Counted from the stretch's first letter, positions 6,398 through 17,440 are shown. The stretch is 21,063 nt of DNA from Deltaproteobacteria bacterium (GCA_021789795.1 JAJYJA010000022.1:1-21063), one strand, 5' to 3'. The notes: a model not told the origin generated them from the letters alone. Numbers and translations are program-made.

Positions 6398-8116
6398 ATG
6401 GCTGAAAACATTCTCATCATCGGCGGGGTGGCGGCCGGGCCCAAGGCCGCCTGCCGCCTGCAACGCCTGCGTCCCGAGGCCCGGATCACCATCGTCGATC
6501 AGGACAACCTGATCTCCTACGGCGGCTGCGGCATCCCCTACTACGTCTCCGGCGACGTCTCGGACGAGAAGGAGCTGCGTTCCACCAGCTTTCACGCGGT
6601 GCGCGACCCGTTGTTTTTCGAGAACGCCAAGGGGGTCAGGGTACTGACCCGCACCCGGGCCACCGCCATCGACCGCCAGGGCAAGCGGGTGTCGGTGACC
6701 AACCTCGACACCGGACTAAGCGAGGAGTTGGCCTACGACAAGCTGGTCTTGTGCACCGGCTCCTCGCCCAACCGGGTGCCGATCCCCGGCTCCGACCTAC
6801 CCGGCGTCTTCGTGATCGGCGACATGCACCAGGCCATCGCCATCAAGGAGTTGATCGCCAAGGGCAAGGTCAGCCGAACGGCGGTGATCGGCGGCGGGCC
6901 GATCGGCATCGAGATGGCCGAGTCCTTTGGCGACCTCTGGGGGCTCGACACCACCATCATCGAGCTGATGCCCCAGGTCCTGCCCCGGATCGTTGACCCG
7001 ATCTTCGCCGGCATGCTGGCCCACCACCTGGCCGGGCACGGCATCCGCATCTTCACCGACGAAAAGGTACAGGCCATCCGCCAGGACGGCGAGTCGTACC
7101 TGGTAGTCACCGACCGGCGCGAGGTGCCCGCCGACCTGGTGGTCATGGCGGTGGGGGTGCGGCCCAGGAGCGAACTGGCCCGGGAGGCGGGGCTCCTGGT
7201 CGGCCCCCTGGGCGGCATCGTGGTCAACAACCGGATGCAGACCTCCGATCCCCACATCTACGCCGCCGGCGACTGCGTCGAGACCAACCATCTCGTCTCC
7301 GGCAAGCGGGCCCAGGCCCCCTTCGGTTCCCTGGCCAACCGCCAGGGCCGGGTGGTGGCCGACAACCTGGCCGGCCTCCCCAGTATCTTCCCGGGGGTGG
7401 TCAACTCCTTCATCATGAAGGCCTTCGAGGTGTCGATCGGCGCCACCGGCCTGAGCCTGGAGGTGGCCAAAGCCGAGGGCTTCGACGCCGACCGGGTGAT
7501 CACCGCCCAGTCCGACCGGGCCCACTTCTTCCCCACCCAGGCCATCATCCCCCTGGAGATGGTCTTTGACCGCCGCACCCGCCGGGTGCTGGGGGTGCAG
7601 GGATTTGGCCCGATGGGCGACGCGGTGCTGGCCCGGCTGGACGCCGCCGCCGCCCTGATCGCCAAGGGGGCGACGGTGGAGGACTTCATCAACCTGGAGA
7701 TGGCCTATGCCCCGCCCTTTGCCACCGCCCTGGACGCCCTAAACACCACCGCCAACGTGGCGGAAAACTCCCTGGCCGGGCGCCTGCGCACCGTCGCGAT
7801 CGAGGAGTTCATGGCCTGGATGGACAAGCCCGGCACCCATCCCGACTGGCTGGCCCTGGATATCCGCCACCCCAACGAGGCCAAGGCCTTCTGCCAGGCC
7901 TTCGGCGAGCGCTGGCTGGCCATCCCCTATATCGAGGTGCGGACCCGACAGGGCGAGATACCTTACGATCGTACCCTGATCATCATCTGCGACGCCGGCA
8001 CCCGCTCCTACGAGATTCAGTGCCTCCTGGACGGTCGGGGACGACGCGACAGCCTGGTGCTGGCCGGGGGTTTCAACCTGGTGCGCCGCCTACCGGCCAG
8101 CTGGTGGCCTAAATAG
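6398..8116 (+). CDS. CoA-disulfide reductase/NADH-dependent polysulfide reductase-like flavoprotein with C-terminal rhodanese domain
   Basis: A 572-residue FAD- and NAD(P)H-dependent disulfide oxidoreductase. The FAD loop is IIGGVAAGPKAA (residues 7-18). The single active-site Cys44 lies in SYGGCGIPYY, the mark of the CoA-disulfide reductase group rather than of two-cysteine reductases. A second nucleotide-binding loop (VIGGGPIGIEMAES) and a YAAGDC motif follow. The last about 100 residues are a rhodanese domain with Cys531 in CDAGTRS. Fused proteins of this type reduce CoA-persulfides or polysulfide, fitting a sulfur-metabolising host; the substrate here is inferred. The frame is open upstream to 6323, but ATG 6398 has AAGAGGA 7 nt before it and begins exactly at the FAD motif. 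phoH follows 33 bp downstream. Confidence 0.92.
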   Translation: MAENILIIGGVAAGPKAACRLQRLRPEARITIVDQDNLISYGGCGIPYYVSGDVSDEKELRSTSFHAVRDPLFFENAKGVRVLTRTRATAIDRQGKRVSVTNLDTGLSEELAYDKLVLCTGSSPNRVPIPGSDLPGVFVIGDMHQAIAIKELIAKGKVSRTAVIGGGPIGIEMAESFGDLWGLDTTIIELMPQVLPRIVDPIFAGMLAHHLAGHGIRIFTDEKVQAIRQDGESYLVVTDRREVPADLVVMAVGVRPRSELAREAGLLVGPLGGIVVNNRMQTSDPHIYAAGDCVETNHLVSGKRAQAPFGSLANRQGRVVADNLAGLPSIFPGVVNSFIMKAFEVSIGATGLSLEVAKAEGFDADRVITAQSDRAHFFPTQAIIPLEMVFDRRTRRVLGVQGFGPMGDAVLARLDAAAALIAKGATVEDFINLEMAYAPPFATALDALNTTANVAENSLAGRLRTVAIEEFMAWMDKPGTHPDWLALDIRHPNEAKAFCQAFGERWLAIPYIEVRTRQGEIPYDRTLIIICDAGTRSYEIQCLLDGRGRRDSLVLAGGFNLVRRLPASWWPK

Positions 8117-8149
8117 TCCCTTGTACCCTGACCCCCCCTAGGAATCCCC

Positions 8150-9466
8150 ATGCAAAAATACTTCGTGCTCGACACCAACGTCCTGCTGCACAACTCGGAG
8201 GCGGTCACCTCCTTTGCCGACAACTTCGTGGTCTTGCCGATGACGGTTATCGAGGAGCTTGATCGCTTCAAGTCCCACAGCGACGAGCTGGGCCGCAACG
8301 CCCGGCGGGTGGTGCGGGAGCTGGACGCGCTGCGGGCCAAGGGGCAGCTCAGCAGGGGCGTCAAGATGGACAACGGCGGCACCCTGCTCATCGTGCTGGA
8401 AAGCGGCGACCCCAAGGTCGGCAACATGGATATGTCGGTGCCCGACAACCGTATCCTGTCGGTGGCCTACGCCTTACACCAGCAAGGCAAGGTGGTGATC
8501 TTCGTCTCCAAGGACATCAACGCCCGCCTGAAGGCCGACGCCCTAGGGTTGGAGGTGATGGACTTCGAGAAGCAGAAGGTCAACTTCGACGAGCTGTATC
8601 CCGGCCACCGGCGACTCTCGGTGCCGGGCGAGGTGGTGAACGAGGTCTATGCCCGCAAGGAGGCGAACTCCGAGGGCCTGGAGCTACTGGCCAACGAGTT
8701 CGTCCTCCTGGTTGACGAGGGGGACGAGAAGCACTCGGTGCTCACCCGGGTCAACCAGCAGGGCAAGATGGCCCTGCTCTCCCAGCCGGAATCGATCGGG
8801 CGGCTGCACGCCAGGAGCAAGGAGCAGCGCATGGCGCTTGAGCTTTTGATGGACCCCGAGGTGGAGCTGGTGACCCTGGTGGGCCAGGCCGGCACCGGCA
8901 AGACGCTCTTGGCGGTGGCCGCCGGCCTGGAGTCGGTGGTCAACCTGGACCGCTACGACCGGCTCCTGGTCTCCCGGCCCATCATCCCCATGGGCAAGGA
9001 CATCGGCTACCTGCCGGGCGGCAAGGACGAGAAGCTGGCGAGCTGGATGCAGCCCATCTTCGACAACCTGACCTACCTCCTGAGCCTGGGCCAGCAGAAG
9101 GGCCGGGAGGACGGCGGCGAGTCGATCAAGAAGAAGATCGACAAGATGATCCAGGAAAACATCCTGGAGCTGGAGGCCATCACCTATATCCGGGGCCGCT
9201 CCATCCCCCGGCAGTACGTGATCATCGACGAGGCCCAGAACCTCACCCCCCACGAGATCAAGACCATCATCAGCCGGGCCGGCGAGGGCACCAAGATGAT
9301 CCTGACCGGCGACCCCGACCAGATCGACAACCCCTACCTCGACTCCAGCAGCAACGGCCTGTCCTACACCGTGGAGCGGATGAAGGGCCAGGCCATGTAC
9401 GGGCACGTCACCCTGCGCAAGAGCGAGCGCAGTGGGCTGGCGGCGGCGGCGGCGGAGTATCTGTAA
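8150..9466 (+). CDS. PhoH-family protein: PIN nuclease domain plus PhoH ATPase
   Basis: A 438-residue protein of the PhoH2 (PIN-PhoH) type, thought to couple RNA unwinding to RNA cleavage. Residues 1-140 are a PIN domain with the acidic residues Asp8 (VLDTNVLLH), Glu36 and Asp99 (VPDNRILS). Residues 225-438 are the PhoH ATPase, with Walker A GQAGTGKT (245-252), Walker B VIIDEAQN (357-364) and sensor-like LTGDPDQID (385-393). AGGA at 8140-8143 precedes the ATG. It lies 33 bp after the flavoprotein gene on the same strand, so co-transcription is likely. No obvious terminator follows; the next 46 bp lead into a dispersed repeat and MITE B. Confidence 0.94.
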   Translation: MQKYFVLDTNVLLHNSEAVTSFADNFVVLPMTVIEELDRFKSHSDELGRNARRVVRELDALRAKGQLSRGVKMDNGGTLLIVLESGDPKVGNMDMSVPDNRILSVAYALHQQGKVVIFVSKDINARLKADALGLEVMDFEKQKVNFDELYPGHRRLSVPGEVVNEVYARKEANSEGLELLANEFVLLVDEGDEKHSVLTRVNQQGKMALLSQPESIGRLHARSKEQRMALELLMDPEVELVTLVGQAGTGKTLLAVAAGLESVVNLDRYDRLLVSRPIIPMGKDIGYLPGGKDEKLASWMQPIFDNLTYLLSLGQQKGREDGGESIKKKIDKMIQENILELEAITYIRGRSIPRQYVIIDEAQNLTPHEIKTIISRAGEGTKMILTGDPDQIDNPYLDSSSNGLSYTVERMKGQAMYGHVTLRKSERSGLAAAAAEYL

Positions 9467-9512
9467 AAAATGCCCGCCTGCCTTGCGGGGCGGTTTGCAT
9501 ATCGGCCCTTTT

Positions 9513-9546
9513 GCTTAGCCATCGGCTGTCTTTGGGCGGAATCATC
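9513..9546 (+). repeat. Dispersed repeat unit, copy 3 (diverged)
   Basis: Shares the first 15 bases (GCTTAGCCATCGGCT) exactly with copies at 1 and 3881-3912, then diverges (GTCTTTGGGCGGAATCATC). Its end overlaps the target duplication of MITE B (9543-9550). Without the MITE it would sit directly upstream of the -35 box of the predicted ahbD promoter. Confidence 0.65.
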
Positions 9547-9712
9547 GCTTGTAACTATCCAGCTTAGTGCCACAGAATTGGCATCTGCTGGGGACCGTAA
9601 CTATGTCAGCCGCGCCCCAGATGCGCGAAACCAGCCGGCGAGCTATACTTTCGGCATGTGAGCCGGCTGGTGACAAAGCAGATGAGGTGCGGCTGGATAG
9701 TTACCATCGCTT
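9543..9712 (+). mobile_element. MITE B: second 154-bp copy with its own 8-bp target duplication
   Basis: The element proper is 9551-9704, with the same GTAACTATCCAGC and GCTGGATAGTTAC ends as MITE A and the same 154-bp length. Against copy A I count five substitutions and two compensating single-base indels. The flanks 9543-9550 and 9705-9712 are both CATCGCTT, an 8-bp target duplication unrelated to that of copy A. This shows two separate transposition events rather than a segmental duplication. The central CCAGCCGGC/GCCGGCTGG stem is conserved. It occupies most of the gap between phoH and the radical SAM gene. The remainder (9467-9512) shows nothing clear. Confidence 0.88.
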
Positions 9713-9741
9713 TTGACTTCTGCGCCGCGTAAGCCTATAGT
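9713..9741 (+). promoter_or_regulatory. Sigma-70-type promoter of the haem gene cluster
   Basis: TTGACT (9713-9718), 17-bp spacer, TATAGT (9736-9741): 5/6 matches at both boxes with ideal spacing. The -35 begins at the base immediately after the right-hand target duplication of MITE B. Transcription would start near 9748, giving a leader of about 72 nt before the GTG at 9820. Confidence 0.65.
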
Positions 9742-9750
9742 TGGCTTATC

Positions 9751-9783
9751 CCGCAAGACCATTGCGGTACGGCGGCGTCCGCC
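9751..9783 (+). promoter_or_regulatory. Two small hairpins in the ahbD leader
   Basis: CCGCAA-GACCA-TTGCGG (9751-9767) and GGCGG-CGT-CCGCC (9771-9783) lie back to back just after the predicted transcription start. No T-run follows. Their role is unknown; they could be leader stabilisers. Confidence 0.3.
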
Positions 9784-9819
9784 CGCCCCCCTGATAACCT
9801 TACCCGTTGGAGACTCGCC

Positions 9820-10887
9820 GTGGAATTCATCCCCAAATGGATCGCCTGGGAAATCACCCGCCGCTGTAACTTAAAATGCGTCCACTGCCGCTCCTCCTCG
9901 CAGCTCGAGGTGGCGGGGCATCCTGACTTCTCCCTGGACGAGGCGCGTAGGGTGCTGGACGACATCGCCTCCTACGCCTCGCCGGTGGTGGTACTCTCCG
10001 GCGGCGAGCCGCTGCTGCGCCCGGATGTCTTCGACATCGCCCGCTACGGCACCGACAAGGGCCTGCGTATCTGCCTGGCCACCAACGGCACCCTGGTCAC
10101 CCCGGAGATCTGCGGCCAGATCAAGGACGCGGGCATCAAGATGGTGTCCTTGAGCCTGGACGGGGCCAGCGCCGAGGTGCACGACAACTTCCGCAACATG
10201 CCCGGGGCCTTCGCCGCCACCACCAACGCCGCCAGGTTGTTCAAGGAGCAGGGGATCAAGTTCCTGGTCAACTCCTCGTTCACCAAGCGCAACCAGAAGG
10301 AGATCGGCAAGCTCTACCCCTTTGTCAAGGCGCTGGGGGCCACCGCCTGGTACATGTTCATGATCGTGCCCACCGGCCGCGGCGAGGACATCATGGACGA
10401 GCTGGTGAGCATGGAGGACTACGAGGGCTTCCTGGCCTGGCACTACGAGATGGAGAAGAACGAGCACGACCTCCTGGTGCGGCCCACCTGCGCCCCCAGC
10501 TACTACCGGGTGGTGCTGCAAAAGGCCAAGGAGCAGGGCGACGACTTCAAGCGCCGGACGCTGCAATTCTCCACCGGCGGCGCCAAGGGCTGCCTGGCCG
10601 GCCAACTCATCGTCCTAATCGACGTGGACGGCAACGTCCTGCCGTGCAGCTATTTCCCCATGGCGGCGGGCAACATCCGCGAGCAGTCGTTTAAGGAGAT
10701 CTGGGAGAATTCCGAGCTGTTCAAGAACCTGCGCGACTTCAAGTCCTACAAGGGCCGCTGCGGCTCCTGCGAGTACGTCGGCGTATGTGGCGGCTGCCGG
10801 GCCCGGGCCTACGCCATGACCGGCGACTACATGGCCGAGGAGCCCTTCTGCAGCCACGTGCCGTTCAAGCTCAAGGAGAAGAAATGA
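9820..10887 (+). CDS. ahbD: AhbD-like radical SAM/SPASM haem synthase (iron-coproporphyrin III decarboxylase)
   Basis: A 355-residue cytosolic enzyme. Cys16, Cys20 and Cys23 in RRCNLKCVHC bind the radical SAM 4Fe-4S cluster, and GGEP (61-64) contacts SAM. The C-terminal SPASM-type region carries more cysteines (258, 276, 314, 317, 323, 326, 344), ending GGCRARAYAMTGDYMAEEPF, a pattern I recognise from AhbC/AhbD/NirJ proteins. AhbD removes two propionate carboxyls from iron-coproporphyrin III to make haem b in the sirohaem-dependent route. Location beside hemE and hemH supports a haem role. Start is GTG, with GGAG 8 nt upstream (9808-9812 region). AhbC or NirJ are the main alternatives; AhbD is preferred but not proven. 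Confidence 0.75.
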   Translation: MEFIPKWIAWEITRRCNLKCVHCRSSSQLEVAGHPDFSLDEARRVLDDIASYASPVVVLSGGEPLLRPDVFDIARYGTDKGLRICLATNGTLVTPEICGQIKDAGIKMVSLSLDGASAEVHDNFRNMPGAFAATTNAARLFKEQGIKFLVNSSFTKRNQKEIGKLYPFVKALGATAWYMFMIVPTGRGEDIMDELVSMEDYEGFLAWHYEMEKNEHDLLVRPTCAPSYYRVVLQKAKEQGDDFKRRTLQFSTGGAKGCLAGQLIVLIDVDGNVLPCSYFPMAAGNIREQSFKEIWENSELFKNLRDFKSYKGRCGSCEYVGVCGGCRARAYAMTGDYMAEEPFCSHVPFKLKEKK

Positions 10888-10972
10888 CCGGCGCCGCTGG
10901 CAATTTGGCTGGCGGAGCAAACGGCAATCCGGCTCGCACCGGACACTGACCAGGGAAGGAAGGGAAGATTAG

Positions 10973-11062
10973 GTCTTCGCCTTTCATGACCAAGAAGAGA
11001 TCGGCCCGAAGATGCTGGCGCGTATCGCCAAGCATACCGGCCTCACCCCCAGAGATTTATAA
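10973..11062 (+). pseudogene. Possible C-terminal remnant of a HicA-like toxin gene
   Basis: Between a TAG (10970-10972) and a TAA (11060-11062) one frame reads VFAFHDQEEIGPKM followed by LARIAKHTGLTPRDL. This resembles the end of HicA/YcfA-type mRNA interferases (His, then an EIGP/LKPG-type turn, then a helix ending GLT). There is no start codon or N-terminal part, and no HicB neighbour, so it would be a decayed fragment. The remaining bases of the 10888-11120 gap show no other gene. The resemblance is from memory and short. Confidence 0.3.
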
Positions 11063-11120
11063 AAACACCCGGCAATCAGTTGGATAGAGAACACACCATA
11101 ACCTTAAGGAACACCAACCC

Positions 11121-12158
11121 ATGAACACCACCTTTCTCAATGCCTGCCAGGGCCTGCCGGTTGACTACACCCCCATCTGGATCATGCGGCAGGCGGGCCG
11201 TTATCTGCCCGAGTACCACACCGTGCGGCGCAAGGGCTCCTTCCTCGACCTGTGCAAGACCCCGGAGAACGCCGCCGAGGTCACCATCCAGCCGGTGGAT
11301 ATCCTGGGGGTCGATGCCGCCATCCTCTTCTCCGACATCCTGGTGCCGCTGGAGAAGATGGGCGCCCCCCTGGAGTTCCGCGAAAAGCAGGGGCCGGTCT
11401 TCCCCACCCCCATCCGCGACCGGGCGGCGGTGGAGGCCTTGGGCATCCCCGACCCGGAGGACGACCTGGGCTACGTCATGGACACCATCCGCATCCTGCG
11501 CCGGGAGCTGGCGGACAAGGTGCCCTTGATCGGCTTTTCCGGGGCGCCCTTCACCCTGGCCACCTACCTCATCGAGGGCGGCTCCTCCAAGAGTTTCTTC
11601 CACACCAAGATGATGATGTATAAGGCCCCGGAACTCTACCGCGACCTGCTAACCAAGATCACCGACTGCACCATCGCCTACTTGCAAGGCCAGATCGCCG
11701 CCGGGGCCCAGGCCCTACAGATCTTCGACTCCTGGGTCGGGGTGCTGGCGCCCTGCGATTTTGCCGAATTCGCCCTGCCTTACGTACGGCGGATCATCAC
11801 CGCCTTGAAGGCGACGACCAGCGAGGTGCCGATCATCTACTTCGCCAACAACGGCGGCACCTTGATCGACCAGTCGCTCACCTCTGGCGCCGATGTCCTG
11901 GGCTGCGACTGGCGGGTACGGCTGGACGAGGTTGTCCGCCAGGTGGCGGGCCAGGTGTCGATCCAGGGCAACATGGAGCCACTCGCCCTCTTCCTGCCCC
12001 CTGACAAGCTCAAGACCCGCATCCAGATGGTGCTGGACGAGGCCCGTGGCGCCCGGGGGCACATCTTCAACCTGGGTCACGGCATCGTGCCGGAGACCGA
12101 CCCCGAACAGGCCAAGCTCGCCGTCCACCTGGTGCACACCCTAAGCCGCAGGAAATAA
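11121..12158 (+). CDS. hemE: Uroporphyrinogen III decarboxylase
   Basis: A 345-residue, full-length cytosolic enzyme that removes four carboxyls from uroporphyrinogen III to give coproporphyrinogen III. The N-terminal signature IWIMRQAGRYLPEY (residues 19-32) supplies Arg23 and Arg27. The catalytic Asp is Asp72 in FSDILVPLEKMG. FSGAPFTLATYLIEGG and the C-terminal NLGHGIVPETDP (His320) are also present. AAGGA (11106-11110) lies 10 nt before the ATG. The stop overlaps the next ATG (TAATG), so it is translationally coupled to the HD-domain gene. Its presence marks a route through coproporphyrinogen, not only through sirohaem. Confidence 0.97.
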   Translation: MNTTFLNACQGLPVDYTPIWIMRQAGRYLPEYHTVRRKGSFLDLCKTPENAAEVTIQPVDILGVDAAILFSDILVPLEKMGAPLEFREKQGPVFPTPIRDRAAVEALGIPDPEDDLGYVMDTIRILRRELADKVPLIGFSGAPFTLATYLIEGGSSKSFFHTKMMMYKAPELYRDLLTKITDCTIAYLQGQIAAGAQALQIFDSWVGVLAPCDFAEFALPYVRRIITALKATTSEVPIIYFANNGGTLIDQSLTSGADVLGCDWRVRLDEVVRQVAGQVSIQGNMEPLALFLPPDKLKTRIQMVLDEARGARGHIFNLGHGIVPETDPEQAKLAVHLVHTLSRRK

Positions 12159-12763
12159 TGATCCCCGCCCCCGCCGACTGCCTGCGGCTGATGGATCACT
12201 ACCGGATGCTGGAAAACATCCGGGCCCACTCCCTGCTGGTGGCCAGGGTCGCCGACTGCCTGGCCGGGGAGGTGGGCATCGAGGCACCGCTGGCGGTGGC
12301 CGGGGCGCTTATGCACGACATCGCTAAATCCCTCTGTCTGAATACCGACCAGGATCACGCCCGGATGGGCCGCGACATCTGCCTGGCGCACGGCTTTGAC
12401 GAACTGGCCCCCCTGGTGGCCCAGCACGTCCGCCTGGATGAGGCGAGCTACCCCCAGACCCCGCTCTCGGCCAAGGAGATCGTCTATTACGCCGACAAGC
12501 GGGTCAACCACGACCGGATCGTGCCGCTCGCCGCCCGGCTCGACTACATCCTCGAACGCTACGGCAAGAGCGATCCCGCCCGCCACCAGGCAATCCGCAG
12601 GAACTTCGCCCGCTGCCAGGCGCTGGAGGTAGAAATCTTCCGGGGCCTTGACTTCGGGCCGGAGGAGGTGGCAACGCGGGTCGCAAGCCGCCCGCCCGCC
12701 TGGCTTCCCGACCCGCCGAGGACGATGGCCGCCGGGACGGCATCCTGCGGGTGCGGCCCATGA
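12158..12763 (+). CDS. HD-domain phosphohydrolase in the haem operon
   Basis: A 201-residue protein with an HD metal-dependent phosphohydrolase domain: His24 (RAHSLLVARVA), His53-Asp54 (LMHDIAKS), His67 (DQDHARMG), His90 (AQHVRLD) and Asp113 (YYADKRVNHD). This layout is close to the YqeK/HDIG group acting on nucleotides or small phosphorylated compounds. The actual substrate cannot be read from sequence. It starts on the hemE stop (TAATG) and its own stop overlaps the hemH start (ATGA), so the three genes are tightly coupled. The last about 30 residues are proline/glycine/arginine-rich and look like low-complexity extension over the hemH start. Confidence 0.85.
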   Translation: MIPAPADCLRLMDHYRMLENIRAHSLLVARVADCLAGEVGIEAPLAVAGALMHDIAKSLCLNTDQDHARMGRDICLAHGFDELAPLVAQHVRLDEASYPQTPLSAKEIVYYADKRVNHDRIVPLAARLDYILERYGKSDPARHQAIRRNFARCQALEVEIFRGLDFGPEEVATRVASRPPAWLPDPPRTMAAGTASCGCGP

Positions 12764-13728
12764 GCGCCGGGGAACAGACGCCGATCGGGGTCGTCCTGCT
12801 CAACCTGGGCGGCCCGGAGCGGGTGGAGGAGGTGCGGCCCTTCCTCTACAACCTCTTCTCCGACCGGCTGATCATCCGCCTGGGGCCGGCCTGCATGCAG
12901 AAACCCCTCGCCTGGCTGATCGCCAAGCGCCGGGCGCCCAAGAGCCAGGGCTATTACCGCCAGCTCGCCGGCGGCTCGCCGCTCAACCGGATCACCGCCG
13001 CCCAGTGCCAGGCCCTGGAACGAGAGCTGGCCGGCCACGGCCCCTTCCGGGTGGAGATGGCGATGCGTTACTGGCACCCCCTGGCCAGCGAGACCATCCC
13101 CGGCCTCCTGACCCAAGGCGTCCGCCGGCTGGTGGCCCTGACCCTCTACCCCCACTACTCCATCGCCACCACCGGCTCGTCGCTCGCCGATCTGCGGGAC
13201 TGCCTGGCCCAACAGGCCCAGGAGGTGGAGATGCTGCCCATCGAGTCCTGGCCCGAGGCCCCGGAGTACATCGACTGCCTGGCCCGGCGGATCAACGACT
13301 GCCTGGCGGACGGGGGCGGGGAGGTGATCTACAGCGCCCACAGCCTGCCGGTGAAGTTTATCGCCGAGGGCGACCCCTATGTCGAGCACCTAAAAAAGAC
13401 CATCGCCCTGGTGGAGGCCCAAACCGTCAAGACCGGCCACCTCTGCTTCCAGAGCCGCAGCGGCCCGGTCGAGTGGCTGTCTCCCTCCACCCCGGAGACC
13501 ATCACCCGCCTGGCCCGGGCCGGCTGCCGGAGAATGATCGTGGTGCCGATCAGCTTCGTCTCCGATCATGTGGAGACCCTCTGCGAAATCGACCTCCAAT
13601 ACCAGGAACTAGCAAACGGCCTGGGCGCCAAGCTGATTCGCACCCCTTCACTAAACACCGATCCCCACTTCATCGCCGGGCTCGCCCGTCTGGTCGTCTC
13701 CGCCTGCCAGGGCCAGGGCTGGGCATAG
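12760..13728 (+). CDS. hemH: Ferrochelatase (protoporphyrin or coproporphyrin type)
   Basis: A 322-residue enzyme that inserts Fe(II) into a porphyrin. Family marks: VVLLNLGGPERVEEV near the N-terminus, LTLYPHYSIATTGSS (residues 128-141), the metal-site His194 in YSAHSLPVKF, and Glu272 in VSDHVETLCEID. The last two are the classic catalytic pair. I choose ATG 12760 because it overlaps the upstream stop as ATGA; a GTG at 12751 would add three residues. Whether the substrate is protoporphyrin IX or coproporphyrin III cannot be decided by eye. With an AhbD-like gene and no hemG/hemY or hemN in the window, coproporphyrin is attractive. yhbY follows 33 bp later. Confidence 0.95.
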   Translation: MSAGEQTPIGVVLLNLGGPERVEEVRPFLYNLFSDRLIIRLGPACMQKPLAWLIAKRRAPKSQGYYRQLAGGSPLNRITAAQCQALERELAGHGPFRVEMAMRYWHPLASETIPGLLTQGVRRLVALTLYPHYSIATTGSSLADLRDCLAQQAQEVEMLPIESWPEAPEYIDCLARRINDCLADGGGEVIYSAHSLPVKFIAEGDPYVEHLKKTIALVEAQTVKTGHLCFQSRSGPVEWLSPSTPETITRLARAGCRRMIVVPISFVSDHVETLCEIDLQYQELANGLGAKLIRTPSLNTDPHFIAGLARLVVSACQGQGWA

Positions 13729-13761
13729 GCCCCGGCCTCCAACAAATTGCAAGGTAACGAA

Positions 13762-14082
13762 ATGGCAAAAAAAATGAAAACCCCGCCACTGTCGTCCCAG
13801 CAGATCCGCGCCCTTCGCGGCCTGGGGCATCACCTAGAGGTGCTCTCCATGATCGGCAAGGAGGGGATCACCCCCAACCTGGTGACGGCGGTGGGTGACA
13901 ACCTGGTGGCCCACGAACTGGTCAAGGTGCGCGTCCAGGACACCTGCCCCCTGGAGCGAGGCGAGGCGGCATCCCAGCTCGCCGCCGCCCTCGCCGCCGC
14001 CGTGGTGCAGATTCTGGGCAAGACAGCCCTCCTCTACCGACCCAACCCCGACCTGGACGATGAGCGGCGGATCGTCCTCTGA
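13762..14082 (+). CDS. yhbY: YhbY/CRS1-type RNA-binding protein
   Basis: A 106-residue RNA-binding protein of the CRM (CRS1-YhbY) family, associated with the large ribosomal subunit and its assembly. Family pattern: RALRGLGHHLEVLSMIGKEG, with the conserved GKEG turn at residues 32-35, then NLVAHELVKVRV. Start is ATG 13762 with AAGGT (13751-13755) about 7 nt before it; an in-frame TTG at 13747 is less likely. The tail after residue 65 (ASQLAAALAAAVVQILGKTALLY) completes the alpha/beta domain. It probably belongs to the transcript running from hemE. Confidence 0.9.
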   Translation: MAKKMKTPPLSSQQIRALRGLGHHLEVLSMIGKEGITPNLVTAVGDNLVAHELVKVRVQDTCPLERGEAASQLAAALAAAVVQILGKTALLYRPNPDLDDERRIVL

Positions 14083-14130
14083 CCTTTACCTTCCTGGCAG
14101 GCGGCACGGGGTCGCAGGGATGACCTTGCC

Positions 14131-17376
<3,246 letters not shown>

Positions 17377-17404
17377 TCCCGCTCGCTCACCAGCCACCAG
17401 GGAC

Positions 17405-17440
17405 AAAAAAAAGGGTGGCCCGAGGGCCACCCTTTTTTTT
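17405..17440. terminator. Strong bidirectional intrinsic terminator
   Basis: A8, then GGGTGGCC-CGAG-GGCCACCC, then T8: an 8-bp GC-rich stem flanked by A and T runs on both sides, so it terminates on either strand. It sits 28 bp after the helicase stop on the plus strand and 28 bp after the dsrC stop on the minus strand. Confidence 0.95.

Noticed and set aside
5371..6405. Long plus-strand open frame of about 344 codons opposite the response regulator
   Set aside because: Antisense shadow of a receiver-TPR gene with intact catalytic residues. Low-complexity composition and no recognisable motif.
9467..9512. Intrinsic terminator after phoH
   Set aside because: Only a 5-bp CCGCC/GGCGG pairing with a long loop and no T-run could be found.
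3718..9704. The two 154-bp repeats as part of a CRISPR array or as REP elements
   Set aside because: They are about 5.8 kb apart, are not regularly spaced, and each has its own 8-bp target duplication, so they are transposed elements.
12648..13757. 369-codon open frame overlapping the HD gene and hemH
   Set aside because: Runs out of frame through hemH. The translation is a Pro/Gly/Arg-rich shadow, while hemH has all catalytic residues.
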